NCBI RefSeq assembly: GCF_003265345.1
Contig: NZ_QFWW01000004.1
Coordinates: forward strand, 1,303-65,302
Origin: Lentzea terrae
GTDB taxonomy: Bacteria > Actinomycetota > Actinomycetes > Mycobacteriales > Pseudonocardiaceae
Direction: 5' to 3'
DNA: 64,000 bases
Shown here: one piece after another, positions 45,600 to 54,028 of the stretch
How the letters are laid out: every line of letters begins with the position of its first letter
How positions within the stretch are numbered: position 1 is the first letter of the stretch
Program-made: the position numbers and the translations under genes
The notes under the pieces: generated by a model
Told to the model about the DNA's origin: nothing
Databases searched by the model: none
Seen by the model: the letters and a program-made list of their open reading frames with translations, nothing else

Positions 45600-45860
45600 T
45601 GGCTGGGCTGGGCTGGTCGGTGTCGGGCTGGTCGAGGTTGTCGAGTTGTCGCTGTACCCGTTCGGTGTCGGTGTCGCGGCCTTGTTGCTGGTACAGCTCC
45701 AGCGCCTCTCGCCACGCTGCGCGAACTTGGTCGTGCTGGCCGAGGGCGGCGTGGGGTGGCCGAGGCCGTCGAGGATGTTGGCAACCTCGGAGGTGTGGCC
45801 GCCGGTGCGGCGCAGTGCTAGGGCCTGCTGGTAGTGGTCGATGGCCTGGTGTCGGAGGCC
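45600..45860 (-). pseudogene. TPR fragment of a SARP/AfsR-type regulator
   Basis: Frame one reads GLRHQAIDHYQQALALRRTG and SEVANILDGLG. After a shift near 45756 a second frame reads PHAALGQHDQVRAAWREALE and LYQQQGRDTDTERVQRQLD. This is the C-terminal TPR part of actinomycete BTAD regulators. The rest of 45201-46099 holds no complete gene; one short hydrophobic minus-strand frame at about 45300-45420 lacks a start. Confidence 0.6.
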
Positions 45861-46099
45861 GGTGCGCGGATCGGTGGATCGGGAGACGCGCGGACGCCAC
45901 GGCCGAGGGTACGGCTCGCTCACGACCTGTTGGTGTCGCTGTACGGGCGCGGCTCGTTGGAGCCGTTGGAGCTCAAGGGTGACGTGCGGGTGTTCGACCA
46001 GTTCGTGGCCTGGGAGACGTAATGATCGGCGATCGCCGATCAACGTGTTTGCCTGAACCGGTGGTTGCCGTGAGACGCGCCTGCTAAGACAGATGGGTC

Positions 46100-47734
46100 A
46101 TGGCTGACGGCACCCGCCCGCGAGATCTCGCCGGCCACCTCGAACAGCTCAAGGTGGCCAGCGGTCTGACCTATGAGGGCATCGGGCGGAAGGTTCACCT
46201 GAGCAAGTCCGCGGTGCACCGGTACTGCAGGGGGTCGAGCACGCCACGCGAGTTCGCGATCGTGGAGCGCATCGCGTCGACGTGTGGCGCCAGTCGAAGC
46301 GAAATGGCTGCGCTGCACCGCTTGTGGCTCGACGCGACAGCGCCTCCTGACGACATCGCCGAGGTGGAACCGGCTCCCCCGCTCGCTCGCGCCGACCTTC
46401 CCGCCTCACCGGGGAGGACCCGGTTCCAGCGCCGACTCGCCGCGGGGGTGGTCGGTGCGTCGGCAGCGCTGCTCCTCGTCGCGAGCGCACCCGGTAGGCC
46501 CGACGTCGCCGAGGAACCAGCGCAGCAGTGGATCTCCGGACCGGCGTGGACGTTGCCGGCCGCGCCGGTCCCGAGCACGTTGTTCGGGGTCACGATCAAC
46601 AGTGGCACGGGGGCGATGCCTTCGTTCCGGGTCGGCGCCGTCCGGCTCTGGGACAGCGGGACGCGGTGGTCTGAGATGCAGCGCCGGCGGGGTGAGTTCG
46701 ACTGGTCCGCGGCGGATCGGCTGGTGAACGGCGCGGAGAAGGCCGGGGTACCGCCGCTGTTCGTCTTCGGCAGCACCCCGAGGTGGGCCAACCCCGCTGC
46801 GCCCGCCGGTCCGTATTCCGACGGCACACCGTCGCCGCCGGCCGACCTCGATGACTGGGAGACGTTCGTCCGTGCCGTGGTGGACCGCTACCGAGGGCGG
46901 ATCGAGGCGTACGAACTGTGGGTCCTGGCCAACGACCAGAGGTTCTACGCGGGCAGCGTCGAGACCCTGGTCGAGATGGTCCGCCGCGCGAGCGCCATCG
47001 TCCGGGCCGGCGACCCGGAAGCGACGATCGCCTGCCCTGGGATGGGGCAGCTGTGGACCACCGAGGGCGTTTCGTTCTTCCGCCGGTTCGCTGAGCTCGG
47101 CGGGTACGACCACTGCGATGTCGCGAGCGTCAAGCTGTTCCAGCGTCAGGCGTCCGACCCACCGGAAACGATGCTGGAGCTCATTGCCTCGATCGACCGG
47201 GTCATGCACGAGACCGGGGTGAACCCGAAGGTGTGGAACACCGGGACCACCTACTCCATCACGTCACAGCCGCGGCTCGACGAGACCACCGCCCGCAATT
47301 ACGCCGTGCGGTTCTTCCTGGTGGGCCTTTACGCACGGAAGAGCAACCTCGAGCGCATGTACTTCTACAACTGGGGCGGCACGAAGATCCCCCTCGTGCT
47401 CCAGCCCGTCGGTGGGGCACCGACCAACGCGGCCCTCGCGGTGGAGCGGTTGCAGCACTGGCTCCGCGACGCCCACAGCCGTTCCTGCGCTCACGGAGAA
47501 CCCGCGGGCCTGCCGGGCAACGTTTTCCAGTGCGACTTCACCGTCCGGGAGTCCGACCGGAGCTACGACGCGACGATCAGGTGGACCGACAAGGGGACCG
47601 CGTCCGTCGTGGCGAGCAAGGACGTGGAGTCGATCCACCGCCTCGACGGGAACGTCACGGCGGCACGTCCCGGCGACGTCATCACCCTCACGGAGGAGCC
47701 CGTGCTGATCACCGCGAAGGCTGCACAGCGTTGA
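46100..47734 (+). CDS. XRE-type HTH fused through a membrane helix to a GH39-like TIM barrel
   Basis: The protein has 544 residues from the ATG at 46100. Residues 8-65 are a lambda-repressor-like HTH (LTYEGIGRKVHLSKSAVHRY). A membrane helix lies at about 113-131. From about 155 comes a GH39/GH5-like barrel: VGAVRLWDSGTRWSEMQRRR, WANPAAPAGPYSDG, WETFVRAVVDRYRGRIEAYE. Where family members carry W-N-E-P, this protein reads ELWVLANDQRFY, so the acid/base Glu seems lost. A short beta domain ends the protein. Cytoplasmic HTH with an outside barrel suggests a sugar-sensing regulator or a surface protein with a repurposed HTH; this is inference. Confidence 0.78.
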   Translation: MADGTRPRDLAGHLEQLKVASGLTYEGIGRKVHLSKSAVHRYCRGSSTPREFAIVERIASTCGASRSEMAALHRLWLDATAPPDDIAEVEPAPPLARADLPASPGRTRFQRRLAAGVVGASAALLLVASAPGRPDVAEEPAQQWISGPAWTLPAAPVPSTLFGVTINSGTGAMPSFRVGAVRLWDSGTRWSEMQRRRGEFDWSAADRLVNGAEKAGVPPLFVFGSTPRWANPAAPAGPYSDGTPSPPADLDDWETFVRAVVDRYRGRIEAYELWVLANDQRFYAGSVETLVEMVRRASAIVRAGDPEATIACPGMGQLWTTEGVSFFRRFAELGGYDHCDVASVKLFQRQASDPPETMLELIASIDRVMHETGVNPKVWNTGTTYSITSQPRLDETTARNYAVRFFLVGLYARKSNLERMYFYNWGGTKIPLVLQPVGGAPTNAALAVERLQHWLRDAHSRSCAHGEPAGLPGNVFQCDFTVRESDRSYDATIRWTDKGTASVVASKDVESIHRLDGNVTAARPGDVITLTEEPVLITAKAAQR

Positions 47735-47894
47735 TCTCCGGCGCTCTCGCCGGCGTCCCAGGGAATCCCGTTTCCGCAGCTCAGAGTCCCGGACTCGTCC
47801 CGCTCGTCCCAGATCCGGCGCACCCCCTTGAGACGCTCGCACCGGTGGATCCAAGCTGCGTTCGACGGACACCACACAACCCCAGGGGGAGCAA

Positions 47895-48350
47895 GTGATC
47901 CGACGACCGATCAAAACAAGGATGCTCGGCATCGCCGCGCTGGCCGCGTTCATGACCGCTCAGCTGATCGCGCCCTCCAGCGCTTCCGCGGGCACCTGCA
48001 GGACTCCCGGCTGCGGTGGCAGCGTCTCCAACGGGACCGGCGGCACGATCGCCGTCACCAACTGCTGGAAGACCGGCGGATTCGCCTACGGCGAGAAACA
48101 CCCGTGCATGACCAACGGGTGGAATCTGTACGCCGACAACGCCGGCGTTCGCCTGGGCCCGTACGACACTTCCGACGGCTATTACTACTACTACGACGTC
48201 GACGGGTTCCGGGTGTACAGCGGATGCACCGTCTCCGGATATTGGCAGGGAGGCAGCGTCTTCTCCTACTACCGCAGCCCCAGCCAGTCGCCGATGTGGG
48301 TGCGCATCGCCGGGCTAGGCCGGGCGAACATCACCAGGATCGCCTGCTAG
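47895..48350 (+). CDS. Small secreted Tyr- and Gly-rich protein
   Basis: The protein has 151 residues with a GTG start and GGGGGAG 4 bases upstream. The signal peptide is IKTRMLGIAALAAFMTAQLI with cleavage after SASA. The mature part has cysteines at C-x-x-x-x-C spacing (CRTPGC) and later ones suited to disulfides, plus GYYYYYDVDGFRVYSGC. No family is recognised. It follows the HTH-GH39 gene by 160 bases on the same strand. Confidence 0.65.
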   Translation: MIRRPIKTRMLGIAALAAFMTAQLIAPSSASAGTCRTPGCGGSVSNGTGGTIAVTNCWKTGGFAYGEKHPCMTNGWNLYADNAGVRLGPYDTSDGYYYYYDVDGFRVYSGCTVSGYWQGGSVFSYYRSPSQSPMWVRIAGLGRANITRIAC

Positions 48351-48408
48351 CTAGTGGCGCGTCTCGGAACGTTGGCGAGGTAATCCACGCTCAGCAGAGC
48401 ACCTCGGG

Positions 48409-48458
48409 CACCGCCCCCACGCCCCCGTACCACCAGTACGAGGACGTGGGGGCGGCAC
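48409..48458. terminator. Long imperfect hairpin after the secreted-protein gene
   Basis: The arms CACCGCCCCCACG and CGTGGGGGCGG lie on a stem of about 22 bp with a few mismatches and a GTAC-CACCA-GTAC tip. It is GC-rich and bidirectional in form. The rest of 48351-48871 has no supportable gene. Confidence 0.55.
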
Positions 48459-48871
48459 CATGATGCACCCGTCTGACTGCGAATTCCCCCGGCAGCGTCC
48501 CGAGCCACACCACTAGCTGCTCGTACGGTTGGAGTCCTCAGGTGTTGTGAACGGGTCGCCCTCAATGGTGGTGTTGAGCCCAGTACCCGAGTTCGACGGT
48601 TTCGAACGCCCGCTCATCGGCAGTAGCGGACGTCTTAGGCGCGTCTGGCCGGATCGCAGGCTTAGTTCGGAGCCGCCAGCCGGGACCGTTTGACTTGCGG
48701 CTGATGTTGTTGTTGTTCAAGGCCGAGTGGCGTTGGTCGGCCTTGGCTGGCGGCGTCGATGTGCACTGGTGGACCGAGTTGGTGAGGGCTCGCCAGCGAG
48801 CTCCAGTGAGTGCTGTGCAGGGGTGCGCTCGCGACTCGGGCCAGATCTTGGATCGCTCCGCATGAGGCCGC

Positions 48872-49504
48872 CTATGTAAGCGCAGCAGTTGGCTTGGCTC
48901 GGCTTATGGCCAGCAGGGCGAATCCGGAGATCACCATGAGGCCGTCGAGCACCAGGGGTCCGACGGCCGCAGCCAGTGGTTCGTAGTGCCAGGCGATGAG
49001 GACGTCTCGGAGGTGGCCGTAGGAGATGATCGCGGATCCAAGAGCGACCACGCCGATACCGCCAAATCGAGCGAGGATCCAGAACCAGCCACGTGGCCAG
49101 CGGACTCGAGAGAGCACCTCGATCGACAGCAGCAGCCCGATGGGCCAGACTGCGGCTCCGATCTGTGGTGCCAGGCCTGGCGACCAGCCGGCGGGCTGGT
49201 GTTGGGCTGGTAGCCAGGTACTGAGCACGTTGGCTGCGATGGACATGATCGAGCCGAAGACGAAGCCTGCCCACGCCACGAGAAGACCACCGGCGGTGCC
49301 GGGCGCGGACTGGCGCTGGATCGCGGTTTCGCCAGGGCTGGTGTCGTCTGGCGCCAGCTCCGCCAGGACTTTGCGGACGGCGTGGTCGGTGGCGCCGGTC
49401 AGGCGGACCAGGGTGGGACGGCCTGGCGCGGGGCGGCCCTGGGCGAGAGCTTCGTCCAGGGCCTGCCGGATCCGGAGTGCGAGATCCCCGTTGGTGGCGG
49501 TCAC
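48872..49504 (-). CDS. DUF2637 membrane protein (intact copy)
   Basis: The protein has 210 residues from the GTG at 49504, overlapping the Rep stop (GTGA). The N-terminal 60 residues contain GRPAPGRPTLVRLTGATDHA. Four membrane helices follow: VAWAGFVFGSIMSIAANVLS, AVWPIGLLLSIEV, FGGIGVVALGSAIISYG and VGPLVLDGLMVISGFALLA, with the family's HLRD and LVLDG features. DUF2637 proteins accompany actinomycete conjugative plasmids. Unlike copy 1, no second spread gene follows. Confidence 0.75.
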   Translation of the reverse strand: MTATNGDLALRIRQALDEALAQGRPAPGRPTLVRLTGATDHAVRKVLAELAPDDTSPGETAIQRQSAPGTAGGLLVAWAGFVFGSIMSIAANVLSTWLPAQHQPAGWSPGLAPQIGAAVWPIGLLLSIEVLSRVRWPRGWFWILARFGGIGVVALGSAIISYGHLRDVLIAWHYEPLAAAVGPLVLDGLMVISGFALLAISRAKPTAALT

Positions 49505-50121
49505 CGGTGTGCCTCCGTCGCGAGCACGCCGCGGGGGTGGCAGCGAGGGCAGAAGTTTGAGCGAGACCTCTCCGCGTCGAGCCAGACGACCCGGGCTGAG
49601 ATGGGATCGCTGGGGCGGGCGTCGCATTGACCGCAGGGCCGTTGCGGATCGCGTGCGGGACGGTTCCCTGGACGGTTAGGGACGGTTCGGGGGCAGCCAT
49701 TGCCCCTCGTGCCGGGCCTATTTGCCCCCCGCTCCTGCGGCGTTTGCCCCTCGTGCTGGTCGACGGGAGGCAGTGTTTGCCCCTCGTGAGGCACGTTGTC
49801 CACAGCTCGGTTGAAAGGTCGTAGCGCTAGGTCGTAGCCCTTGGGCCTTCGGTCTGCGCGCTTGATGTGCGCGGCGACGATGTCCGGATCGGACGGTCGG
49901 ATGAGCGTGAGTTCTTCGAGGGTTCGCAGCGCGTAGCGGACGGTGCGTTCGGACAGACGGGTGTAGTGCACGAGGGTGTCGAGTGAGGGGAAGGCGTTGT
50001 CTCCGTTGGGGCCGGCGTGGTTGGCCAGCCCGATGAGAACCGCGGCGAGGCTGGAGGCGTCGCGCCGGTCTCGTGGGATCGGTGCGTCGTTGAGGGCCCA
50101 GTTGATCGCTTCGATGCTCAC
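49501..50121 (-). CDS. Rep-like protein: winged HTH plus zinc ribbon (copy 2)
   Basis: The protein has 206 residues with only scattered differences from the copy at 18009-18629, mostly in the HTH-proximal part and the last 20 residues. HTH, GQT segments and CGQC...CPRC are all kept, and so are the internal iterons. Both copies are open, so both may be functional. The start is GTG at 50121, coupled to the gene before. Confidence 0.72.
   Translation of the reverse strand: MSIEAINWALNDAPIPRDRRDASSLAAVLIGLANHAGPNGDNAFPSLDTLVHYTRLSERTVRYALRTLEELTLIRPSDPDIVAAHIKRADRRPKGYDLALRPFNRAVDNVPHEGQTLPPVDQHEGQTPQERGANRPGTRGNGCPRTVPNRPGNRPARDPQRPCGQCDARPSDPISARVVWLDAERSRSNFCPRCHPRGVLATEAHR
49701..49804. other. 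Putative replication origin: phased iterons and DnaA box (copy 2)
   Basis: TGCCCCTCGTG occurs at 49701, 49745 and 49778, with a TGCCCCCCG variant at 49723. The distances are 22, 22 and 33 bp, identical to copy 1. TTGTCCACA is at 49796-49804. Confidence 0.65.
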
Positions 50122-50591
50122 CAGGACGCCGCCTCGGCGAGGTGGTGCAGCGCGGTGGCTTCAGCGTCGGTGAACCCGAACCTGCCGGTCTTGTGTCGCA
50201 GGTCGTTCTGGTTAGCAACCCAGGTGTGGAAGCCGTCCTTGGCCTGCAGTTCGGTCATGCCGATCGCGTCGCTGATCACTGACCAGGAGTTCACGCCGTC
50301 GGTGCCGGTGCGCAGCAGCTGGGCCACGACGCACCAGCGACCGGAGATCACTTCACGGGCAATGCTGGTGGCGTACACGAGTTCGCTGAGCAGATCGTCA
50401 ACCGCTGGCGGGCACTGATAGGTAGCCATCGCAAGAAGGCTTCGCGTCCGTGCCGCGGACCATTGCTCGATCATTTCCTCGAGCGGCTGGTCAGGCACGT
50501 CGAGCAGGCTTCGAATCGCTTCGGCTTTCACAGCGTCATGTCCGCAGCGCGTGGTGTCGGCGGGCGTGTGGCTGTGTTTTGTATTGCGCAT
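50118..50591 (-). CDS. Hypothetical protein, first gene of the Rep operon (copy 2)
   Basis: The protein has 157 residues with an ATG start and GGAGG upstream. It differs from the copy at 18626-19102 mainly in the first 35 residues. The region between this start and the att site (50592-50845) is also conserved with copy 1 (GTCTGTCTGGGGCTGCCCG and on), so it likely holds the shared promoter. Confidence 0.65.
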   Translation of the reverse strand: MRNTKHSHTPADTTRCGHDAVKAEAIRSLLDVPDQPLEEMIEQWSAARTRSLLAMATYQCPPAVDDLLSELVYATSIAREVISGRWCVVAQLLRTGTDGVNSWSVISDAIGMTELQAKDGFHTWVANQNDLRHKTGRFGFTDAEATALHHLAEAASW

Positions 50592-50845
50592 GTGCGGGAG
50601 ACCTCCGAGGTCTGATGCCCAGCCTCGGCGCGTGCGGGATGGCTGCCGAGGCTTGTTTGGGATCTGGCTGGCCGGTCCGGTGCGGACCGCGGAGGTCTGT
50701 CTGGGGCTGCCCGAATGGGTGCCCTGAGGGTGCCCGGACGTTCATGAACGGCACGGACGCCTATGGACTGTGTGGACGCTATTGCCGTCTGACCTGGATA
50801 GATACGGATTCGGCGGACTGAGCCGGACGCAGAATCACGTAACTG

Positions 50846-50895
50846 GAATAACTACGGATCAGAAGGTTACAGGTTCGAATCCTGTCGAGCGCGCT
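50846..50895 (+). other. Attachment site: 3' half of tRNA-Arg(ACG), second copy
   Basis: Identical over 50 bases to 19355-19404: anticodon loop, T arm and acceptor 3' strand, without a 5' half. It is followed by a strong terminator and then by ordinary chromosomal genes, so it likely marks the right end of the island. Confidence 0.82.
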
Positions 50896-50900
50896 GCTCA

Positions 50901-50930
50901 GAGGCCCGGTACCGGTTGGTACCGGGCCTC
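50901..50930 (+). terminator. Perfect 13-bp hairpin terminator after the att site
   Basis: GAGGCCCGGTACC at 50901-50913 pairs exactly with 50918-50930 around GGTT. It is probably the original tRNA terminator. The gap to 51099 has no supportable gene. Confidence 0.8.
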
Positions 50931-51099
50931 TGTGTCTCATTTTGGGTCTCACTTCTCCACGTGCTCGGCAGCGAGCCTCTGGTTTTCGTGTGCGCCAAGC
51001 CCAGCAATCAGGTACAGCCGGATTGCACCCTCGTAGTGGACGAATGGCACGGTCAATAAGCAGGCGCGCCACCTGGGCGAGGTGTGTTAGGCACGCGTT

Positions 51100-51846
51100 G
51101 TGGATCGACAAACACTCAGCGACCTGGCGCACGCGGATCACCCGATCGCAGCGCCCGTCAGCGATGTCATCGTGCTGGACCTCCTCGATCGGGCGATCCG
51201 CAGACCCGATGCCCACGTGCTCGACCTGGGCTGCGGTGAAGGCGCCTGGCTCCTGCGCGCGGTCCAGGCGCATGAGGGCGTCACGGCGACGGGCGTGGAC
51301 ATCTCCAGCGCGGGTTTCGACCGGACCCTGGCGGAAGCCGCCCGGCTGGGGGTCGGCGACCGGCTCGACCTGGTCCAGCAGGACGTGGCCGAGTACCGGT
51401 CGCCCCGCAAGGCGGACGTGGTGCTCAGCATCGGCGCCGCCTACGCGTTCGGTGAGCTGTTGCCCGCCCTCGCCGCCGCCCGCAGCCACCTCGCCGAGGA
51501 CGGGGTGGTCCTGCTCGGCGACTGCTTCTGGGAACGCGAACCGGACCCGGCGGTCCGGGCGGAGTTGGAGGACGGCCCGCAGAAGTACGTCGACCTGGCC
51601 ACGATGGTCGCCAGGGTCGTCGCGGACGGGTGGACGCCGGTGTACGGGCACGTGAGCACGTTGGCCGAGTGGGACGACTACCAGTGGAGTTGGACCGGCT
51701 CGCTGGCCGCCTGGGCGCTCGACCACCCCGACCACCCGGACCGCGAGCAGGCCCTGACCACCTCCGCCGCCCACCGCGACAGCTGGCTCAACGGCTACCG
51801 GGGCGTGCTCGGCTTCGTCACCCTCGTGCTCCGCCCAACGCCCTAG
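51100..51846 (+). CDS. Class I SAM-dependent methyltransferase
   Basis: The protein has 248 residues with a GTG start. Motif I is VLDLGCGEGAWLL, motif II ATGVDISSAG, and the acidic post-II DLVQQDVAEY is present. VVLSIGAAYAFGELLPALAA and a long acidic end follow. The fold is that of small-molecule methyltransferases (UbiE/Coq5-like). The substrate is unknown. It is the first gene right of the island. Confidence 0.82.
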   Translation: MDRQTLSDLAHADHPIAAPVSDVIVLDLLDRAIRRPDAHVLDLGCGEGAWLLRAVQAHEGVTATGVDISSAGFDRTLAEAARLGVGDRLDLVQQDVAEYRSPRKADVVLSIGAAYAFGELLPALAAARSHLAEDGVVLLGDCFWEREPDPAVRAELEDGPQKYVDLATMVARVVADGWTPVYGHVSTLAEWDDYQWSWTGSLAAWALDHPDHPDREQALTTSAAHRDSWLNGYRGVLGFVTLVLRPTP

Positions 51847-51971
51847 GCGCTGACCCCAGAGCTGCCACACGGTTGATCAGGAGTTGGTGTTCAGCTTCCA
51901 GCTGTCGACCGTGAACAAGCCCCTCGTGCGCTAGTTGTGGCACTGGGTTCGAGTCGCACTGGGGGAGTTTG

Positions 51972-52439
51972 ATGCTGAAACGAACAGTCGCGCTTGCGGC
52001 CGTGCTGGGGCTGTCTGCGGCGGGGTTGCTGGTGGCCGGTCCTGTGGCGACGGCCACGACGAAGCCGTCGGTCCGTGTCGCCTGCACTGACGGCGTGAAT
52101 CCGACGCAGCTGCCCGGGCCGACCACGAAGAGGTCGGTACCGGGCCCGGTCGGTTCGGTCGTGGAACTGCGGTACAGCAGCAACCACTGCGCATGGGGGC
52201 GGGTGCGCAACGTTGCTTGCGGGTTCGACTGCGGGGACGCGGTGTGGGTCGACCGGGCGGTCAACCGGACCGAGGCGAACAACGGGCGTTGGGAAGGGCT
52301 GCTCGGCTGGTCGCTGGTCAATCCCGGCGAGAAGAGCCAGTTCAGCCTGGCCTACAACGACAACGGGCCGATCATGCGCGCCTGTGCGCAGATCTACGGC
52401 GGAGCGGGCAGGGAAATCCGCTGCACGGACTGGTACTGA
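51972..52439 (+). CDS. Secreted DUF2690/YjfA-like protein
   Basis: The protein has 155 residues from the ATG at 51972 with GGGGGAG 6 bases upstream. The signal peptide is LKRTVALAAVLGLSAAGLLV with cleavage near ATA. The core VGSVVELRYSSNHCAWGRVR is the DUF2690 signature, with a C-x-W-x-R block. Two later cysteine pairs are suited to disulfides. The role is unknown. It precedes another small secreted-protein gene. Confidence 0.7.
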   Translation: MLKRTVALAAVLGLSAAGLLVAGPVATATTKPSVRVACTDGVNPTQLPGPTTKRSVPGPVGSVVELRYSSNHCAWGRVRNVACGFDCGDAVWVDRAVNRTEANNGRWEGLLGWSLVNPGEKSQFSLAYNDNGPIMRACAQIYGGAGREIRCTDWY

Positions 52440-52464
52440 GGCCTTTCCAGCAAAGGAGCTGCAA

Positions 52465-52836
52465 ATGAAGAAGGTGCTTGTCGCGCTGTCGACGACTGCG
52501 TTGCTCGGCGCCGGCGTGGCCGCGCCCGCGCCCGCGAACGCAGACGCTTATTGCCCCAAGGGATCGATCTGCCTGTTCGACGACTTCTACTTCAAGGGGG
52601 ACAAGTTCCGGGCGTGGAAATGCGGCGTCATCTACAACGTCGGGGCCGAATGGGGTTCGGACAAGGTTCGTTCGTACAAGAACCTGCAGACCGGCAACGT
52701 CACGGCGACCTTCTACGACTGGAGCGGGTCCGAGTGGGAGGTGCTCGGCTACTCCCGGGCCGTCCAGATCGTGCAGGTGGCGCCAACCCTGTACCACTCC
52801 GTCCCGCGTGGTGTTGACGGCGTCAAGCCCTGCTGA
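52465..52836 (+). CDS. Secreted peptidase inhibitor family I36-like protein
   Basis: The protein has 123 residues from the ATG at 52465 with AAAGGAGCTG upstream. A signal peptide is followed by YCPKGSICLFDDFYFKGDKF, the beta/gamma-crystallin-like I36 pattern (C-P-x-G-x-x-C-x-x-x-D). The Streptomyces member of this family inhibits a metalloprotease. Length and cysteines fit. Convincing signals: start, signal peptide and a strong terminator. Confidence 0.78.
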   Translation: MKKVLVALSTTALLGAGVAAPAPANADAYCPKGSICLFDDFYFKGDKFRAWKCGVIYNVGAEWGSDKVRSYKNLQTGNVTATFYDWSGSEWEVLGYSRAVQIVQVAPTLYHSVPRGVDGVKPC

Positions 52837-52846
52837 CGGACACCGA

Positions 52847-52876
52847 GGATCGCCCGCTGAACCCAGCGGGCGATCC
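52847..52876 (+). terminator. Rho-independent terminator after the I36 gene
   Basis: GGATCGCCCGCTG pairs exactly with CAGCGGGCGATCC around AACC, followed by TTCGGTTG. Confidence 0.8.
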
Positions 52877-52945
52877 TTCGGTTGTATCTCCATCGGGCCC
52901 GTAACCATCTGCTGAGTAGTGACGACTACCAGGCGGGAGGTGGCC

Positions 52946-53506
52946 ATGGCGCAGTCGCAGGTCGGAGAGATCCGCATCAGCAAGCGCGTGGTTCGCATCG
53001 GTCACCAGGCCTACCCGCTCGCGAACATCTCGCGCGTCCAGACCTTGCGGCTCGTCTGGCGCGGCCGCTGGACCACCTGGTACCCGATCGGCGAGATCAT
53101 CGTGCTGTGCGCGCTGGCACTGGGTGTTGCCGCGGCGGCGCAGAACCTGCGCTTCGACCGGGACCTGATCGGCCAGGTCAGCATCGTGCTGATCGTCCTG
53201 ATCGCGGTCCGCGTGGCGTTCATGCTCTGCGTCTTCGTCTACCGCCTGGTGTTCCGCCGCCGCCGGTTCGCGCTGATGCTGGAGACCGCGGGCACCCAGT
53301 ACACCGCGCTCTCGGGCACCGACCTGGGGGAGCTTCGCCGCATCGAAGGCGAGATCGTCGGCGCCATCGAGGACCCGCCGGACCGCGAGTACACCGTCCA
53401 GGTCCACGGCGACCTCGTGATGGGCAACAAGGAAGGCAACCGCTTCAACAACTTCGGCCGCATCGGCGACATCGGCGGCGACCTCACCGTCGGCGACAAG
53501 GGGTGA
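52946..53506 (+). CDS. DUF6232 membrane protein with glycine-rich C-terminal motif
   Basis: The protein has 186 residues from the ATG at 52946 with GGGAGG upstream. Residues 5-35 carry ISKRVVRIGHQAYPLANISR, typical of DUF6232. Two membrane helices follow (IGEIIVLCALALGVAAAA and QVSIVLIVLIAVRVAFMLCV). The C-terminus reads VQVHGDLVMGNKEGNRFNNF and GRIGDIGGDLTVGDKG. The last part repeats at the start of the next protein. The shared motif implies that the two products associate. Confidence 0.72.
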   Translation: MAQSQVGEIRISKRVVRIGHQAYPLANISRVQTLRLVWRGRWTTWYPIGEIIVLCALALGVAAAAQNLRFDRDLIGQVSIVLIVLIAVRVAFMLCVFVYRLVFRRRRFALMLETAGTQYTALSGTDLGELRRIEGEIVGAIEDPPDREYTVQVHGDLVMGNKEGNRFNNFGRIGDIGGDLTVGDKG

Positions 53507-53511
53507 ATGCC

Positions 53512-53838
53512 ATGTCCGGCAACGTCTTCCACAACTCCGGCTCCATCGGGAACATCGGGGGCGACCTGACTGTCGGCAACAAGACCGTGGGCAGCGCCGA
53601 CCTCGACGCGGCTGTCGCCGAACTGCGGTCGTTCATCGCGGAGCTGACCCGCAACGGTGCCGTCACCGCCGACGGGACGGTGCGCGACCCGGCTGCCGTC
53701 GTCGCCGCCGTGCAGGAACAGCCGAGCCGGTTCAAGGCGCTCGCGCGGGCGATCGGCGCGGGTGCCAAGGACGCGGTGCTGTCCGTCGTGCAGGGCGGTG
53801 TGGCAGCGATGATCGTGGCGTTGATCGCCGCACTGTGA
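53512..53838 (+). CDS. Partner of the DUF6232 protein with matching N-terminal glycine-rich motif
   Basis: The protein has 108 residues from the ATG at 53512, 5 bases after the DUF6232 stop. The N-terminus FHNSGSIGNIGGDLTVGNKT almost repeats the end of the preceding protein. A helical middle part (LDAAVAELRSFIAELTRNGA) and a C-terminal hydrophobic segment (VVQGGVAAMIVALIAAL) follow, the latter likely membrane-inserted. The architecture motif-helix-hydrophobic end resembles small cell-death effectors that carry amyloid signalling motifs. This is inference; no family is recognised. Confidence 0.65.
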   Translation: MSGNVFHNSGSIGNIGGDLTVGNKTVGSADLDAAVAELRSFIAELTRNGAVTADGTVRDPAAVVAAVQEQPSRFKALARAIGAGAKDAVLSVVQGGVAAMIVALIAAL

Positions 53839-54028
53839 TCGAGAGTCGCTCGGTTTTCTACTGCTGACGAGGGCGGCGATCAATCGATTCCACAGTGGTT
53901 GATCTGCGAAAAGAGGTTTGAACGAACGGGCAACCGGTCGTCGCAAGACGTACACCGTTCGGCGCGGGCACCAGCCATTCACCGACGTGATTGACCGCTC
54001 GGTGAGCGCCCTTGGCCACACTCGCAGT

